DNA from: an uncultured Pelagibacteraceae bacterium
GTDB lineage: Bacteria > Pseudomonadota > Alphaproteobacteria > Pelagibacterales > Pelagibacteraceae
DNA length: 64,000 nt
Assembly: GCA_902601315.1 (NCBI GenBank)
Contig: CACKMS010000001.1
Coordinates: forward strand, 88,517-152,516
Direction: 5' to 3'
The notes beneath the pieces are model-generated. The model was given only the letters and a program-made list of their open reading frames with translations, made no database searches and was not told where the DNA came from. A program made the position numbers and the translations under genes. Below are positions 46,229-55,971 of this stretch, in pieces. Positions within the stretch are counted from its first letter, which is position 1. Every line of letters begins with the position of its first letter.

Positions 46229-47071
46229 ATGAAACTTTTAAGAATTGGAGAAAAAAATTATGAAAAACCAGCCATCTTAAACAAAGATGGTAAAATAATA
46301 GACGTTAGTTCATGCATTAAAGATTTAAACCCTAATAATTTAAATTTTGAAACAATCTCAAAATTACATAGTAAAGACTTATCTTCATTACCAGAACTTT
46401 CTTCAAGCGAGAGAATTGGTCCTTGTATTGCAAACCCAGGAAAATTTATTGCCATAGGACTAAATTTTTCTGATCATGCTGCTGAAACAGGATCAAAACC
46501 TCCATCTGAACCAATAATATTTATGAAGGCAACAAGTTGTATAAACGGTCCAAATGACGATATAGAAATTACCAAAGACTCAAAAAAACTTGATTGGGAA
46601 GTTGAATTAGGAATTGTTATTGGAAAACATGCTAAACATATAACTGAAAAACAGTCTCAAGATCATATTTTAGGATATTGTTTAGTAAATGATGTGAGTG
46701 AAAGAGAATGGCAAAAAGAAAAAAAAGGTCAATGGGTTAAAGGTAAATCACATGACACTTTCGGTCCAATTGGTCCTTATTTAGTAACTAAAGATGAGAT
46801 TTCGAACGTTAATAATTTAAATATGTCATTAGACTTAAATGGAGTCAGAATGCAGACCGGCAACACAAATAAAATGATTTTTAATGTGAATGTAATTGTT
46901 TCTTATTTAAGTAAATTTATGTCTTTATATCCAGGGGATATAATAACTACTGGAACCCCTCCAGGAGTAGGTATGGGAATGAAGCCACAAACATTTTTAA
47001 AACCTAAAGACAAACTTAGGTTATCAATAGATAATTTAGGAGAACAAAATTCCAAAGTTGTATTAATATAG
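46229..47071 (+). CDS. Fumarylacetoacetate hydrolase family protein
   Basis: The FAH superfamily cleaves C-C bonds in 2-oxo acids and related compounds. The 280-aa protein has a short N-terminal domain, then IAIGLNFSDHAAETG. The metal site appears as WEVELGIVIGKHA, NDVSEREWQKEKKGQW and DIITTGTPPGVGMG. It sits after a GarR-like dehydrogenase and 19 bp before ppc. The sequence resembles the 2,4-diketo-3-deoxy-L-fuconate hydrolase group, but I do not assign a substrate. Confidence 0.85.
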   Translation: MKLLRIGEKNYEKPAILNKDGKIIDVSSCIKDLNPNNLNFETISKLHSKDLSSLPELSSSERIGPCIANPGKFIAIGLNFSDHAAETGSKPPSEPIIFMKATSCINGPNDDIEITKDSKKLDWEVELGIVIGKHAKHITEKQSQDHILGYCLVNDVSEREWQKEKKGQWVKGKSHDTFGPIGPYLVTKDEISNVNNLNMSLDLNGVRMQTGNTNKMIFNVNVIVSYLSKFMSLYPGDIITTGTPPGVGMGMKPQTFLKPKDKLRLSIDNLGEQNSKVVLI

Positions 47072-47090
47072 CGCAAAACAATAAATATTT

Positions 47091-49775
47091 ATGATTAAAA
47101 GAGATTTATATTATGAGAGAATTCCAACTAAATTACTAAGAGATGATGTAAGACTTCTTGGAAATATACTTGGAAATGTGATTAAAAAACAAGAGGGTCA
47201 AACATTTTTTAATCTTGTTGAAAAAATTAGAAAACTTTCAAAAGCAAATAGAGCTAATATCAAACAAATAGACTCATATAAAAAAATTTCGAAAACATTG
47301 AGTCAAATTAGTCCAAGTAATACCTATAAACTTACAAGAGCATTTTCTCATTTTATGAATTTTATAAATCTTGCGGAGTCTATTGATGCTTCAAGAACTT
47401 TAGATGAATTCGAGAATAATAAAGTTAAAGCAAACAAAAATATTTTTATAGAGGAAATTTTTGAGGAACTTTTCAAGGATAGAAAAATTTCATCTAATAA
47501 AATTTACAATACAGCAAAAAATTTAAACATTGGCATTGTATTAACAGCACATCCCACCGAGGTAAAAAGACGAACACTCATACAAAAATATCACAATATT
47601 ACTGAGCTTTTAGAACAAAGGGAATTGATGAAAGGTTTCTCATCAAAACAAAAAATTATAGATAGAAGATTATATGATGAAATTACAATTATATGGAATA
47701 CGGATGACTTGAAGAGAACAAAGCCTTCTCCATTTGATGAAGCGAGATGGGGGCTTGCTATAATCGAGGATAGTTTGTGGGAAACTATTCCTAAGGTGTA
47801 CAGGAGATTAAACAGCATTTTTGTTAAAAATATGGGTAAAGGTCTACCAAAAAATTTTAATCCAATTGAATTTGGATCTTGGATGGGTGGAGATAGAGAT
47901 GGTAATCCAAATGTAACAGCAGATGTGACTAAAGAAGTAATTTTATTATCCCGATGGGAGGCAGCAAAATTGTATGAAAAATCATTAACAAAATTAATTA
48001 GATCTTATTCAATGGGAAAATGCTCAAAAGAAATTAAAAAAAAAACTGGTGAAACATTTGAACCTTATAGAGTTTATTTACGTCCACTCAGAGACAAAAT
48101 GAGAGTTACCCACAGGGCCATTGAACAACATTTAGTTTATAATAAACCATTGGATGAACAAATTTTGCTAAAATCACGAGAGGAAATTTTAAAACCTTTA
48201 AGAGTTGTTAGAAAGTCTTTGGAAGAAAATCAAAATGAAAATTTAGCAAGTGGTGAATTATTAGATTTAATGAGAAGAGCTAAATGTTTTGGAATAAATC
48301 TTGCTAGATTAGATATAAGACAAGAATCATCTAGACACTCCCAATTGATTGCAGAATATATAAAAAGAAAATATCAACAAAATTATTATAAATGGAGCGA
48401 AAGGAAAAAAGTTAATTTTTTAGCAAATCAAATTAAAAAAAAAAGAAACGTATTAACTAATTTTATATTTAAAAATAAAGAAAATTATGAAGTTTGGTCG
48501 ACTTTCAAAACAATCTCTAAACAACCGAATGAATGCTTAGGCGCATATGTAATTTCGATGACCTCATCTATGTCTGATATAGTAACCGTCGCATTTTTAC
48601 AAAAAGAAGCGCAAATCAAAAATAAATTAAGAGTCGTTCCATTATTTGAAACTTTGGATGATTTAATAAACTCAAAATCCATTATGCACTCACTTTTTCA
48701 AGAAAAATGGTACAGAAAATTAATAAATAACAAGCAAGAAGTGATGATTGGTTACTCAGACTCAAGTAAAGATGCAGGTAAAATATGTGCAAGTTGGCAT
48801 CAATACAAAGCACAAGAGGAAATAGTTAAACTTGCAAAAAAATTTAAAATTGATGTAACTTTTTTTCATGGTAGAGGTGGCTCAGCTGGTCGTGGAGGCG
48901 GTCCAATACAAGCTACACTTAGGTCTCAACCTCCATACTCTGTTAATGGAAAAATAAGAATTACTGATCAGGGAGAAGTTATTCAGCAAAAATATGGTTA
49001 TGAGCCACTAGCTAAATATAATTTATGTAGTTATATAGGAGCTGTTACAGAGGCAACTCTTAATCCTCCACCTGTACCAAAAAAGAACTGGAGAGACTTA
49101 ATTGAAAAAATGTCAGATATTTCAAAAAGCTCATATAGAAAAAATATTAATCAAAATTCTGATTTTATAAGGTATTTTAAAACAGTAACACCACATGTGT
49201 CTTTAGGTAAACTCTTAATTGGATCTAGACCATCAAAGAGAAAAAATGTAGACAACATAAAAAGCTTAAGAGCAATACCCTGGGTATTTGCGTGGACTCA
49301 AATTAGACTTATGTTACCAGCGTGGTTAGGTAGCGCAGAGGCATTAAGATATTCCTCAATTAAGAAATTTAAAAGTACTCTTTTAGATATGGAGAGAAAT
49401 TGGCCATTTTTTAATTCAATGTTAGATATTCTAGACATGGTTATTTCAAAAGTTGATCCAGAAATATCAAAAGTTTATGAAAAATATTTAGCAGATCATA
49501 AACTTATAAGGATTGGTAAAAAATTAAGATACCAATTTGAAACAATAAAAAGATTAAACAAAAAAATAACTCCTAAAGAAATAATTAATGCCAGAAAACA
49601 ATTTAGGAATATTATTGTTGCAAGAAATATTTACACAGAGGTGCTTAATGTTATTCAACCAATTGTTATATCAAAATTGAAAACAACCAAAGGTAAAGAG
49701 AATAAAAATAATTTAAATGATGCATTGTTAACTTCGATAGCTGGTATTTCTGCAGCAATGAAAAATACTGGATAA
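47091..49775 (+). CDS. ppc: Phosphoenolpyruvate carboxylase
   Basis: Carboxylates PEP to oxaloacetate, feeding the TCA cycle. The 894-aa protein has the catalytic histidine block VLTAHPTEVKRRTLIQKY, the GSWMGGDRDGNPNVT loop, GYSDSSKDAGKICASW and FFHGRGGSAGRGGGP. It is close to full family length. The ATGs of ppc and ccdA overlap in the TAATG manner. Confidence 0.97.
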   Translation: MIKRDLYYERIPTKLLRDDVRLLGNILGNVIKKQEGQTFFNLVEKIRKLSKANRANIKQIDSYKKISKTLSQISPSNTYKLTRAFSHFMNFINLAESIDASRTLDEFENNKVKANKNIFIEEIFEELFKDRKISSNKIYNTAKNLNIGIVLTAHPTEVKRRTLIQKYHNITELLEQRELMKGFSSKQKIIDRRLYDEITIIWNTDDLKRTKPSPFDEARWGLAIIEDSLWETIPKVYRRLNSIFVKNMGKGLPKNFNPIEFGSWMGGDRDGNPNVTADVTKEVILLSRWEAAKLYEKSLTKLIRSYSMGKCSKEIKKKTGETFEPYRVYLRPLRDKMRVTHRAIEQHLVYNKPLDEQILLKSREEILKPLRVVRKSLEENQNENLASGELLDLMRRAKCFGINLARLDIRQESSRHSQLIAEYIKRKYQQNYYKWSERKKVNFLANQIKKKRNVLTNFIFKNKENYEVWSTFKTISKQPNECLGAYVISMTSSMSDIVTVAFLQKEAQIKNKLRVVPLFETLDDLINSKSIMHSLFQEKWYRKLINNKQEVMIGYSDSSKDAGKICASWHQYKAQEEIVKLAKKFKIDVTFFHGRGGSAGRGGGPIQATLRSQPPYSVNGKIRITDQGEVIQQKYGYEPLAKYNLCSYIGAVTEATLNPPPVPKKNWRDLIEKMSDISKSSYRKNINQNSDFIRYFKTVTPHVSLGKLLIGSRPSKRKNVDNIKSLRAIPWVFAWTQIRLMLPAWLGSAEALRYSSIKKFKSTLLDMERNWPFFNSMLDILDMVISKVDPEISKVYEKYLADHKLIRIGKKLRYQFETIKRLNKKITPKEIINARKQFRNIIVARNIYTEVLNVIQPIVISKLKTTKGKENKNNLNDALLTSIAGISAAMKNTG

Positions 49776-50482
49776 TGTTAGAACTTTTTATTGCATTAAG
49801 TGCAGGTTTAATCAGTTTTTTGTCGCCATGTGTATTACCTTTGATACCGGGTTATGTATCTTATATTTCTGGTAGCTCTTTAAATGAACTCTTAGAAAGT
49901 AAGAAAACAAACATTTTTCCAATAATTCTATTTTCATTAGGTTTCTCAATTGTATTTATCAGTTTTGGAGCAACTGCTACATTTCTGGGATCATTAGTTT
50001 TAGACTACTCTTATGAATTAAGAATTATTGCAGGAATATTTATTATAATTTTCTCTCTTCAGATAATTGGATTAATTAATATTAAATATTTAAACTATGA
50101 AAAAAGAGTACATTCAAATATCACACCAAGTAATTTTGGATCTATTTTAATTGGTATGGCTTTTGGTTTTGGATGGACACCATGTATAGGTCCGATACTT
50201 GGATCTATCTTGGCTTTAGCTGCAGTTGAAGATAGTATTAACAAAGGAGTATTATTATTATTTTTTTATTCACTCGGTTTAGCAATACCTTTCGTTTTAT
50301 CTGGATATCTTATTCAAAGATTTATGATTTTTTCAAAAAATTTAAAAAATAAAATGCAACTTATTTCCAAAATTGGTGGTGGACTTTTGCTTATTACAGG
50401 AATATTGATGATAACCAACCAATTACAGTCATTAGGTTTTTATCTTTTAGAGTATATCCCTGTACTTGGAAATTTTGGATAA
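49775..50482 (+). CDS. ccdA: CcdA/DsbD-family thiol transporter
   Basis: Inner-membrane protein that passes electrons from cytoplasmic thioredoxin to the periplasm, usually for cytochrome c maturation. The 235-aa protein has six helices. The two conserved cysteines lie in FLSPCVLPLIPGYVSYISG and FGWTPCIGPILGSIL. No periplasmic DsbD domains are present, so CcdA is the best name. It overlaps ppc by one base. Confidence 0.92.
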   Translation: MLELFIALSAGLISFLSPCVLPLIPGYVSYISGSSLNELLESKKTNIFPIILFSLGFSIVFISFGATATFLGSLVLDYSYELRIIAGIFIIIFSLQIIGLINIKYLNYEKRVHSNITPSNFGSILIGMAFGFGWTPCIGPILGSILALAAVEDSINKGVLLLFFYSLGLAIPFVLSGYLIQRFMIFSKNLKNKMQLISKIGGGLLLITGILMITNQLQSLGFYLLEYIPVLGNFG

Positions 50483-50485
50483 TTA

Positions 50486-51076
50486 ATGAGAAAAATTTAT
50501 CAGATTGATTGTAGCGCTAGAAAAGAAGGGTCAACATCAAGAAAATTGGCTCAAAAATTACTTCAAAAAATTAAAAAAAAAGATGATCAATTAATTTATA
50601 GAGATTTAGACGATGAGATGCTTTTTATTTCAGGTTTAACAGAGTCGGGGATGAAAATTCCAGTTGAACAACAAACAGAAGATCATAAAAAAATGTTCGA
50701 ACTTTCTGATAAATTAGTTATTGAATTAAAAGAAAGCGATATAATTATTATATCTGTACCAATATATAATTTTGGTCCACCCGCAACGTTAAAAGCTTGG
50801 GCTGATCTTGCAGCAAGAGTTAAACTTACATTTAAATATTCCGAAGACGGTGATAGAATTGGTTTACTTGAGGATAAACAAGTTTATCTAGTAATCACTT
50901 CTGGGGGAACCAAAATACAAGGTGATGAAGATTATTTAACACCCTGGTTAATTCATATGTTGAATTTTTTTGGTATTAAAAATATTAAAATCATTGCTGC
51001 TGATCAAATGGCATTGGATTATGAAAAATCCATAAAGCAGGCCGAAAATAAAATAGAGGAATTATTTAAAGATTAA
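50486..51076 (+). CDS. azoR: AzoR-like FMN-dependent NADH reductase
   Basis: Flavodoxin-fold oxidoreductase reducing quinones or azo compounds. The 196-aa protein has DCSARKEGSTSRKLAQ and the FMN loop SVPIYNFGPPATLKAWADL, with VITSGGTKI near the second FMN site. Its physiological substrate is unknown. It ends in an 11-bp convergent overlap with the next gene. Confidence 0.83.
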   Translation: MRKIYQIDCSARKEGSTSRKLAQKLLQKIKKKDDQLIYRDLDDEMLFISGLTESGMKIPVEQQTEDHKKMFELSDKLVIELKESDIIIISVPIYNFGPPATLKAWADLAARVKLTFKYSEDGDRIGLLEDKQVYLVITSGGTKIQGDEDYLTPWLIHMLNFFGIKNIKIIAADQMALDYEKSIKQAENKIEELFKD

Positions 51077-52172
51077 ATTTCCTTCTCAAATGTAACAATT
51101 TACCTTCTGTACTATCAAAGTCTAAATAGCATCCTTGTAAAAACCTATTACCCTCATTTGGATCAAAAGACGTTCTTCCATGAAGTAGTCTATGATTATC
51201 CATCATCATTAAATCTCCAGGCATTAATCTAAATTCAATCCTATACTCATCAGAATTATATAAGTCTGATAAACATTTTCTTGCATTGTAATAAATTTCA
51301 AGTTTCTCTCTTTTCATTTGAGGCACATAATCTAATCTTGGACTAAATCTAACATTTTGAAAATTCCCTTTTTCATCTAAATGTATCAATTCAGCCCAAC
51401 TTTCTAGAATTGTATCTTTATCTGAAAATTTAAATCTGACTTTAGTGCTTGTTAAAATATTATAATAATCTTGATTTAACTTTTTTAAATCTTCTGTAAC
51501 TGTAAATCCATCAACTAAAGTTGAATAACCCCCTTTAACGTCATTTTTAATACAATGAAGAATTTGTATGCATGGAGGAAAAGGATTTCTGTAGGGATTA
51601 TCTGTGTGAGGAGATAAATTTAATGCCGTATAAGCTAAATCATTTGGATTAGGTTTTGATTTTACATTAAAATGTTCACCAAAATTAGTTCTTTTAACGC
51701 TACCTATCATATTTCCAAATTTCAGAAGAAAATTGTCGTTAGTTGGTACATCCTGGATAACAACAAAACCATATTTATAAAAATTTATCAGTAAATTTAA
51801 CATTTCATTACTATCAGCAAATTTATCTGAAAATTTAAAACTTTTTATATTTTTGAAATCAGATTTCCATTTTACTTTTTCAATATCTATAATTTGGTTT
51901 GAATTTAAACTAAGTTCATCTGACAATTTTTTGATTTCAAATCTCGAGTCTACTCCATCATTAAATTTTACTTTTAAAAACTCTCCATTTATTTCTGCAT
52001 TTACAATTTCAACAGTTTGCTTCATTGAAGATGGATCAAACAATCGTTGCTGAGTACTCTCATCTAGATGCTCTTTCTCACTGACGCGTTCTCTTAACCA
52101 GAAAGGGTGAATTTCCTCTTTGTTTGATCCCATGAATGAAAATATTTTGTTTGAACTTACTTCGAATTTCAT
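51066..52172 (-). CDS. TauD-family dioxygenase with DUF971 domain, gamma-butyrobetaine-hydroxylase-like
   Basis: Fe(II)/2-oxoglutarate-dependent hydroxylase. The 368-aa protein has an N-terminal GBBH-like (DUF971) domain (HPFWLRERVSE) and a jellyroll with the HxD metal pair in SPHTDNPYRNPFP. The distal histidine is in DNHRLLHGRTSFDP. This architecture is that of gamma-butyrobetaine or trimethyllysine dioxygenases, so carnitine-type substrates are likely but not proven. It is divergent from hisN with an 87-bp gap. Confidence 0.86.
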   Translation of the reverse strand: MKFEVSSNKIFSFMGSNKEEIHPFWLRERVSEKEHLDESTQQRLFDPSSMKQTVEIVNAEINGEFLKVKFNDGVDSRFEIKKLSDELSLNSNQIIDIEKVKWKSDFKNIKSFKFSDKFADSNEMLNLLINFYKYGFVVIQDVPTNDNFLLKFGNMIGSVKRTNFGEHFNVKSKPNPNDLAYTALNLSPHTDNPYRNPFPPCIQILHCIKNDVKGGYSTLVDGFTVTEDLKKLNQDYYNILTSTKVRFKFSDKDTILESWAELIHLDEKGNFQNVRFSPRLDYVPQMKREKLEIYYNARKCLSDLYNSDEYRIEFRLMPGDLMMMDNHRLLHGRTSFDPNEGNRFLQGCYLDFDSTEGKLLHLRRKFNL

Positions 52173-52259
52173 AACTTTTTAAACTTTCCTTCAAAAACCC
52201 TTTTTTTTCAAGATAAATTCGTTTGTATTGATATAAATATTTTATTAATACGTGATGCG

Positions 52260-53057
52260 ATGAATAAAAATTTTAATTATAAAATTTACTTTAATTTTCT
52301 TAATCTTTTAGCAAAACAACTTACAAAATACTATTATTCGAAATTAGATAAACCTTTTAAGATAAGTAATAAATTAAAAGGAAAAGGCTATGATCCGGTT
52401 ACAACTTCAGACAAAGCTTTTGAGAGATTCATTAGAAAGAAAATTTTAGATCGGTTTCCAGACCACCAAATCGTAGGTGAGGAGTATGGGTTCAAGAAAA
52501 CAAAAAGTGATTTTTCATGGGTAATTGATCCAATTGATGGAACGAGATCTTTTGTAACCGGTAATCCAACTTGGAGTAATTTAATATCGTTAAATTATAA
52601 AGGAACTCCTATGGTAGGACTTGCAAATTTTCCTAAACTAAAAAAGTATTATCTAAATAAAGATGAAAAAAATTCATATTTATTTGAAAATGGAAAAAAA
52701 AAAAAATTAAATGTTAATTCAAAAGTGTCATTAAAAAATGCAAAGATTGCAGCAGCATTCCATGGTTACTTATCTTTTAATAAACAAAAAAAAATTCTAA
52801 AATTTATTAAGATAGTTAATTTTCCATGTTTTGATGCACTAACTTACGCACAATTAGCAGAAGGAAGATTAGATGTTGTAGTTCAATGTGCAAATAAAAT
52901 CTGGGACGTTCACGCAATCATGCCCATTATAAATGCTGCAGGAGGAATACTTACTACATGGAAAAATGAAAATGGTAAACTTGCTGGAAATATTTTAGCA
53001 TCAAGTAATAAATTAAATCATAAAAAAATTTTAAAATTGCTTAAGCCAGTAACATGA
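52260..53057 (+). CDS. hisN: Inositol-monophosphatase-family phosphatase, probable histidinol-phosphatase HisN
   Basis: The 265-aa protein has the Mg-binding motifs GEEYG, WVIDPIDGTRSFVTGNPTW and IWDVHAIMPIINAAGG. The DGTRSF-G-P-TW form, in place of the usual DGTTNF, marks the HisN subgroup that removes phosphate from L-histidinol phosphate. No other his gene is nearby, so the assignment rests on the motif. Its stop overlaps the following gene by 4 bp. Confidence 0.82.
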   Translation: MNKNFNYKIYFNFLNLLAKQLTKYYYSKLDKPFKISNKLKGKGYDPVTTSDKAFERFIRKKILDRFPDHQIVGEEYGFKKTKSDFSWVIDPIDGTRSFVTGNPTWSNLISLNYKGTPMVGLANFPKLKKYYLNKDEKNSYLFENGKKKKLNVNSKVSLKNAKIAAAFHGYLSFNKQKKILKFIKIVNFPCFDALTYAQLAEGRLDVVVQCANKIWDVHAIMPIINAAGGILTTWKNENGKLAGNILASSNKLNHKKILKLLKPVT

Positions 53058-53776
53058 AAAATATAATTGTTCTTCAACATATCAAAATAGAAGACCCAGG
53101 ATATATTAAAGATCTTATGATTAGCGATGGAATAAATTTAACTACAATAGAATTAGACGAAGGTGATAAAATTCCAGAAGATCTTGATAAGTTTGATGCA
53201 ATGTTTTGTATGGGTGGTCCCATGGATACGTGGATGGAAAATGAGTACCCTTGGCTTATTGAAGAAAAAAAAAAAATTAAAGAATTTGTTATTGATTTAA
53301 AAAAACCATACTTAGGTTTTTGTTTAGGTTGTCAACTGTTAGGCGAGGTAATTGGAGGAAAAGTTGTAAAATCTTCAAAACCTGAAATTGGTATGTTAGA
53401 TATTGATTTTTTAGAAAATAAAAAAAAAGATCAGTTATTTAGTAAGTTTCCCAATAAAATTAAATCACTACAGTGGCATTCCTACGAAGTTCAAGATTTA
53501 GAAAATATACAATCTGTTATATTAATAGCTTCATCACCTGAAACAAAGTATCAAATTTTTAAATTTCATGAACACGCATACGGAATTCAATTTCATATTG
53601 AAATCAAAGATACTACAGTAAGTGATTGGGGCTGTGTGCCCGAATATAAATCTGCTCTTGAAAGTCAGTTAGGAAAAGGTGCACTTGAGAAATTTGATAT
53701 TGATGCCAAAATGAATATGTCCTCAATGAATAAATATTCAACAATTCTTTATAACAATTTTAAGAAATTAATCTAA
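53054..53776 (+). CDS. Type 1 glutamine amidotransferase (class I GATase), free-standing
   Basis: The 240-aa protein has the GATase fold with MGGPMDTWMENEYPWL, the nucleophile cysteine in YLGFCLGCQLLGEVIGGKVV and the histidine-glutamate pair in YGIQFHIEIKD. It looks like the GMP-synthase-like group that acts with unknown partners or cleaves gamma-glutamyl compounds. It is co-translated with hisN. No substrate can be named. Confidence 0.83.
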   Translation: MKNIIVLQHIKIEDPGYIKDLMISDGINLTTIELDEGDKIPEDLDKFDAMFCMGGPMDTWMENEYPWLIEEKKKIKEFVIDLKKPYLGFCLGCQLLGEVIGGKVVKSSKPEIGMLDIDFLENKKKDQLFSKFPNKIKSLQWHSYEVQDLENIQSVILIASSPETKYQIFKFHEHAYGIQFHIEIKDTTVSDWGCVPEYKSALESQLGKGALEKFDIDAKMNMSSMNKYSTILYNNFKKLI

Positions 53777-53837
53777 GAATTTCCTTTTTTTTAACATTTT
53801 ATTAAGTTAGTTTTTTAAGCATAATCAAGGAGGTAAT

Positions 53838-54230
53838 ATGGCTATATTTAACATGATAGAGGAAAGTGAAGCTAAAGGAAGAGTAAAAGAAATATTTGAG
53901 GACATTAAACAAAAAAGAAACATAAAATTTGTAAATAATTTTTGGAAAATGTTAGCTAATGAGCCAGATACTTTAGAGAGAACTTGGAATTCATTGCAGC
54001 AAGTAATGAAAAAAGGTGCTCTAGATGAGATGACAAAAGAATTAATTTATATTGCTGTTTCAATTACAAATAGCTGTGAGTATTGCATAAAATCGCACAG
54101 TTCTGCTGCAGTTAAGAAAGGAGCATCAAAAGATATGCTTGCTGAACTTAACGCAGTAGTTGGAATGGCAAATGAAACAAATAAATTGGTTGAGTCATAT
54201 CAAGTTAAAGTAGACGAAATTTATGAATGA
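53838..54230 (+). CDS. Carboxymuconolactone-decarboxylase / AhpD-like protein
   Basis: Small all-helical protein with a redox-active pair. The 130-aa sequence has SCEYCIKSHSSAAVKKGAS, the AhpD-type CxxC-x3-H motif. It may reduce peroxides or act in redox control. It begins after a near-perfect Shine-Dalgarno (AAGGAGGT at 53827-53834) and overlaps the next gene by 8 bp. Confidence 0.85.
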   Translation: MAIFNMIEESEAKGRVKEIFEDIKQKRNIKFVNNFWKMLANEPDTLERTWNSLQQVMKKGALDEMTKELIYIAVSITNSCEYCIKSHSSAAVKKGASKDMLAELNAVVGMANETNKLVESYQVKVDEIYE

Positions 54231-54783
54231 TAAAGCTCAAACAATCCTAGATTTTTGGTTTGACGATCTTATTGTTGAAAAAAGATTTAAAAAAGATGAA
54301 AAATTTGATCAGTTAATTAGAGATAAATTTGAAGATGATTACAAGAAGGCAATTTCGAATGAATATGATGACTGGCAAGATGAGCCTCTAACTTGTTTAG
54401 CATTAATTATTTTATTGGATCAGTTCTCTAGAAACCTTTATAGAAATGATAAAAAGTCTTTTGAATATGATTTTAAAGCAAGATTAATTGTAAATGATGC
54501 TGTTTATAATGGATATCTTGATCAAATGGACGAATATCAAAGATTTTTTATGCTACTTCCATATATTCATAGTGAAGAAATTATTGATCACGATAGAGCA
54601 TATAAGTTATTAACAAATTATCTATCAAATCATCCAAATTTTTTAGAAATAAAAAAATTTTGGAAAGATCATACAGCAATAATTAAAAGATTTCATAGAT
54701 ATCCTCACAGAAACAAAATGTTAGGAAGAAGATCTACAGCAGAGGAAATTGAATTTCTAAATCAATCCAATTCTTCAGGGTAA
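54223..54783 (+). CDS. DUF924 family protein
   Basis: Function unknown. The 186-aa protein shows the family pattern ILDFWFDD, LALIILLDQFSRNLYRND and FFMLLPYIHSE, with IIKRFHRYPHRNKMLGR near the C-terminus. It is predicted cytosolic and helical. It overlaps the AhpD-like gene by 8 bp and abuts the convergent SMR-like gene with no gap. Confidence 0.85.
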   Translation: MNDKAQTILDFWFDDLIVEKRFKKDEKFDQLIRDKFEDDYKKAISNEYDDWQDEPLTCLALIILLDQFSRNLYRNDKKSFEYDFKARLIVNDAVYNGYLDQMDEYQRFFMLLPYIHSEEIIDHDRAYKLLTNYLSNHPNFLEIKKFWKDHTAIIKRFHRYPHRNKMLGRRSTAEEIEFLNQSNSSG

Positions 54784-55119
54784 CTATTTTGTGTTATCTA
54801 AGAGATTTACAATTAAAACACCCGTAATTATTAAAAATAAACCAAGGATGGTTGTAAAATTTGGAATTTGATTAAATTTTAAAACTCCTACCACACTTGT
54901 TGCTATAATACACAATCCTGCAAATGATGCGTAAGTAACTCCAACAGAAATTGATTTCATTACAAGTGAAAGTGTAAACATACAGCCAACAATTGTAATT
55001 GCAGTTAATATACTTGGAATTAATAGAGTAAAACCTTGAGCGCTTTTTGCAAAAGCGTTGGACGCTGTTCCTAAAATTACAGCAACAATTAAATATATAT
55101 ATGCATTTAAATTACTCAT
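54784..55119 (-). CDS. SMR-family-like small membrane protein lacking the essential glutamate
   Basis: Four-helix protein of the small multidrug resistance fold. The 111-aa sequence aligns by eye with EmrE: YIYLIVAVILGTASNAFAKS against YIYLGGAILAEVIGTTLMKF, and VLIVNLL near the end. The essential EmrE Glu14 is Gly17 here, and EmrE Trp63 is Phe. It is therefore unlikely to be a normal proton-coupled drug exporter. It overlaps the preceding gene by 8 bp at the end of the minus-strand cluster. Confidence 0.78.
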   Translation of the reverse strand: MSNLNAYIYLIVAVILGTASNAFAKSAQGFTLLIPSILTAITIVGCMFTLSLVMKSISVGVTYASFAGLCIIATSVVGVLKFNQIPNFTTILGLFLIITGVLIVNLLDNTK

Positions 55120-55708
55120 TATTTTTTGACCAATTTATTGCATCTTCCATTCTATCATCTCCCCAAAATATTTCATTACCCACAACAAAAGAAGGACTAC
55201 CAAATATTTTATGTGATCTTGCACTTTCAGTGTTTTCTAAATATTTATTTTCTATTTCTTGAGAATTTGCATTATTTACAATTTTTTCTTTATCCAAACT
55301 AAGCTCATTACATATCTCAGAAATATTTGGCTCTGTAGCTGGTTCTTTTCCGTCTTGGAACCATCTCTTGTAAGTCAATCTTACATAATCTACTCCCCAG
55401 CCTTCCTTTAATCCTAGTATTGCAAGTTTATTTGCTAAATCAAATTCACTTAATGGGTAAGGCACAGGAGTTTTTGCAAAAAAACCATAACCTTTAGCTC
55501 TTCTCTCTATATCTCTCCACATATAATCAACTTTATTTTGTTTGTCTTTTGGAAAAGGTATGTTGTTCATTTCCTTCATTATTGCTCTCACACTAAATGG
55601 AACCCAATTAAATTTTACATTTAATTTTTTTTCAACATCTAATATCCTAGCAACTGTTAGATAGGTATAAGTACTTCCAATTGAAAAATAAAAATCAACT
55701 TTTTCCAT
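55112..55708 (-). CDS. 2-hydroxychromene-2-carboxylate isomerase / GST-kappa (DsbA-like fold)
   Basis: Thioredoxin-fold protein with an inserted helical domain. The 198-aa sequence has VDFYFSIGSTYTYLTVAR at the N-terminus, where the catalytic serine or cysteine lies, and GSPSFVVGNEIFWGDDRM at the C-terminus, both typical of HCCA isomerase. The family also includes glutathione transferases. It overlaps the SMR-like gene and may act on a small aromatic or thiol adduct; this is inference. Confidence 0.84.
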   Translation of the reverse strand: MEKVDFYFSIGSTYTYLTVARILDVEKKLNVKFNWVPFSVRAIMKEMNNIPFPKDKQNKVDYMWRDIERRAKGYGFFAKTPVPYPLSEFDLANKLAILGLKEGWGVDYVRLTYKRWFQDGKEPATEPNISEICNELSLDKEKIVNNANSQEIENKYLENTESARSHKIFGSPSFVVGNEIFWGDDRMEDAINWSKNNE

Positions 55709-55724
55709 TACTTATATTAACCTA

Positions 55725-55946
55725 TTATTTTGTGATTTTATCTACAATTTTTTTTACTAAAGGAGCAACAATTGAGGTTGCTATCATTGCAACTGGAAAA
55801 CTCACAGACCATGCAGTTATAAATCTATTAAAATAATCTTTGTCAAAGCCAGTGTTAATATAGGTTATTAGGAGAGTCATCATGAAACTCATCCCACATC
55901 CCATTAAAACTATAAATAATAGGTTTGAGTATTTTTTTGAAAACAA
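55725..55946 (-). CDS. DUF2798-like small membrane protein
   Basis: The 73-aa protein has two transmembrane helices (FIVLMGCGMSFMMTLLITYI and VSFPVAMIATSIVAPLV). The pattern is that of DUF2798, function unknown. The start codon is TTG at 55946; no ATG precedes the first helix, so the non-ATG start is likely. It lies 16 bp before the HCCA-isomerase-like gene. Confidence 0.72.
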   Translation of the reverse strand: MFSKKYSNLLFIVLMGCGMSFMMTLLITYINTGFDKDYFNRFITAWSVSFPVAMIATSIVAPLVKKIVDKITK

Positions 55947-55971
55947 AATTTAAATTCTAACTTTAAATATT

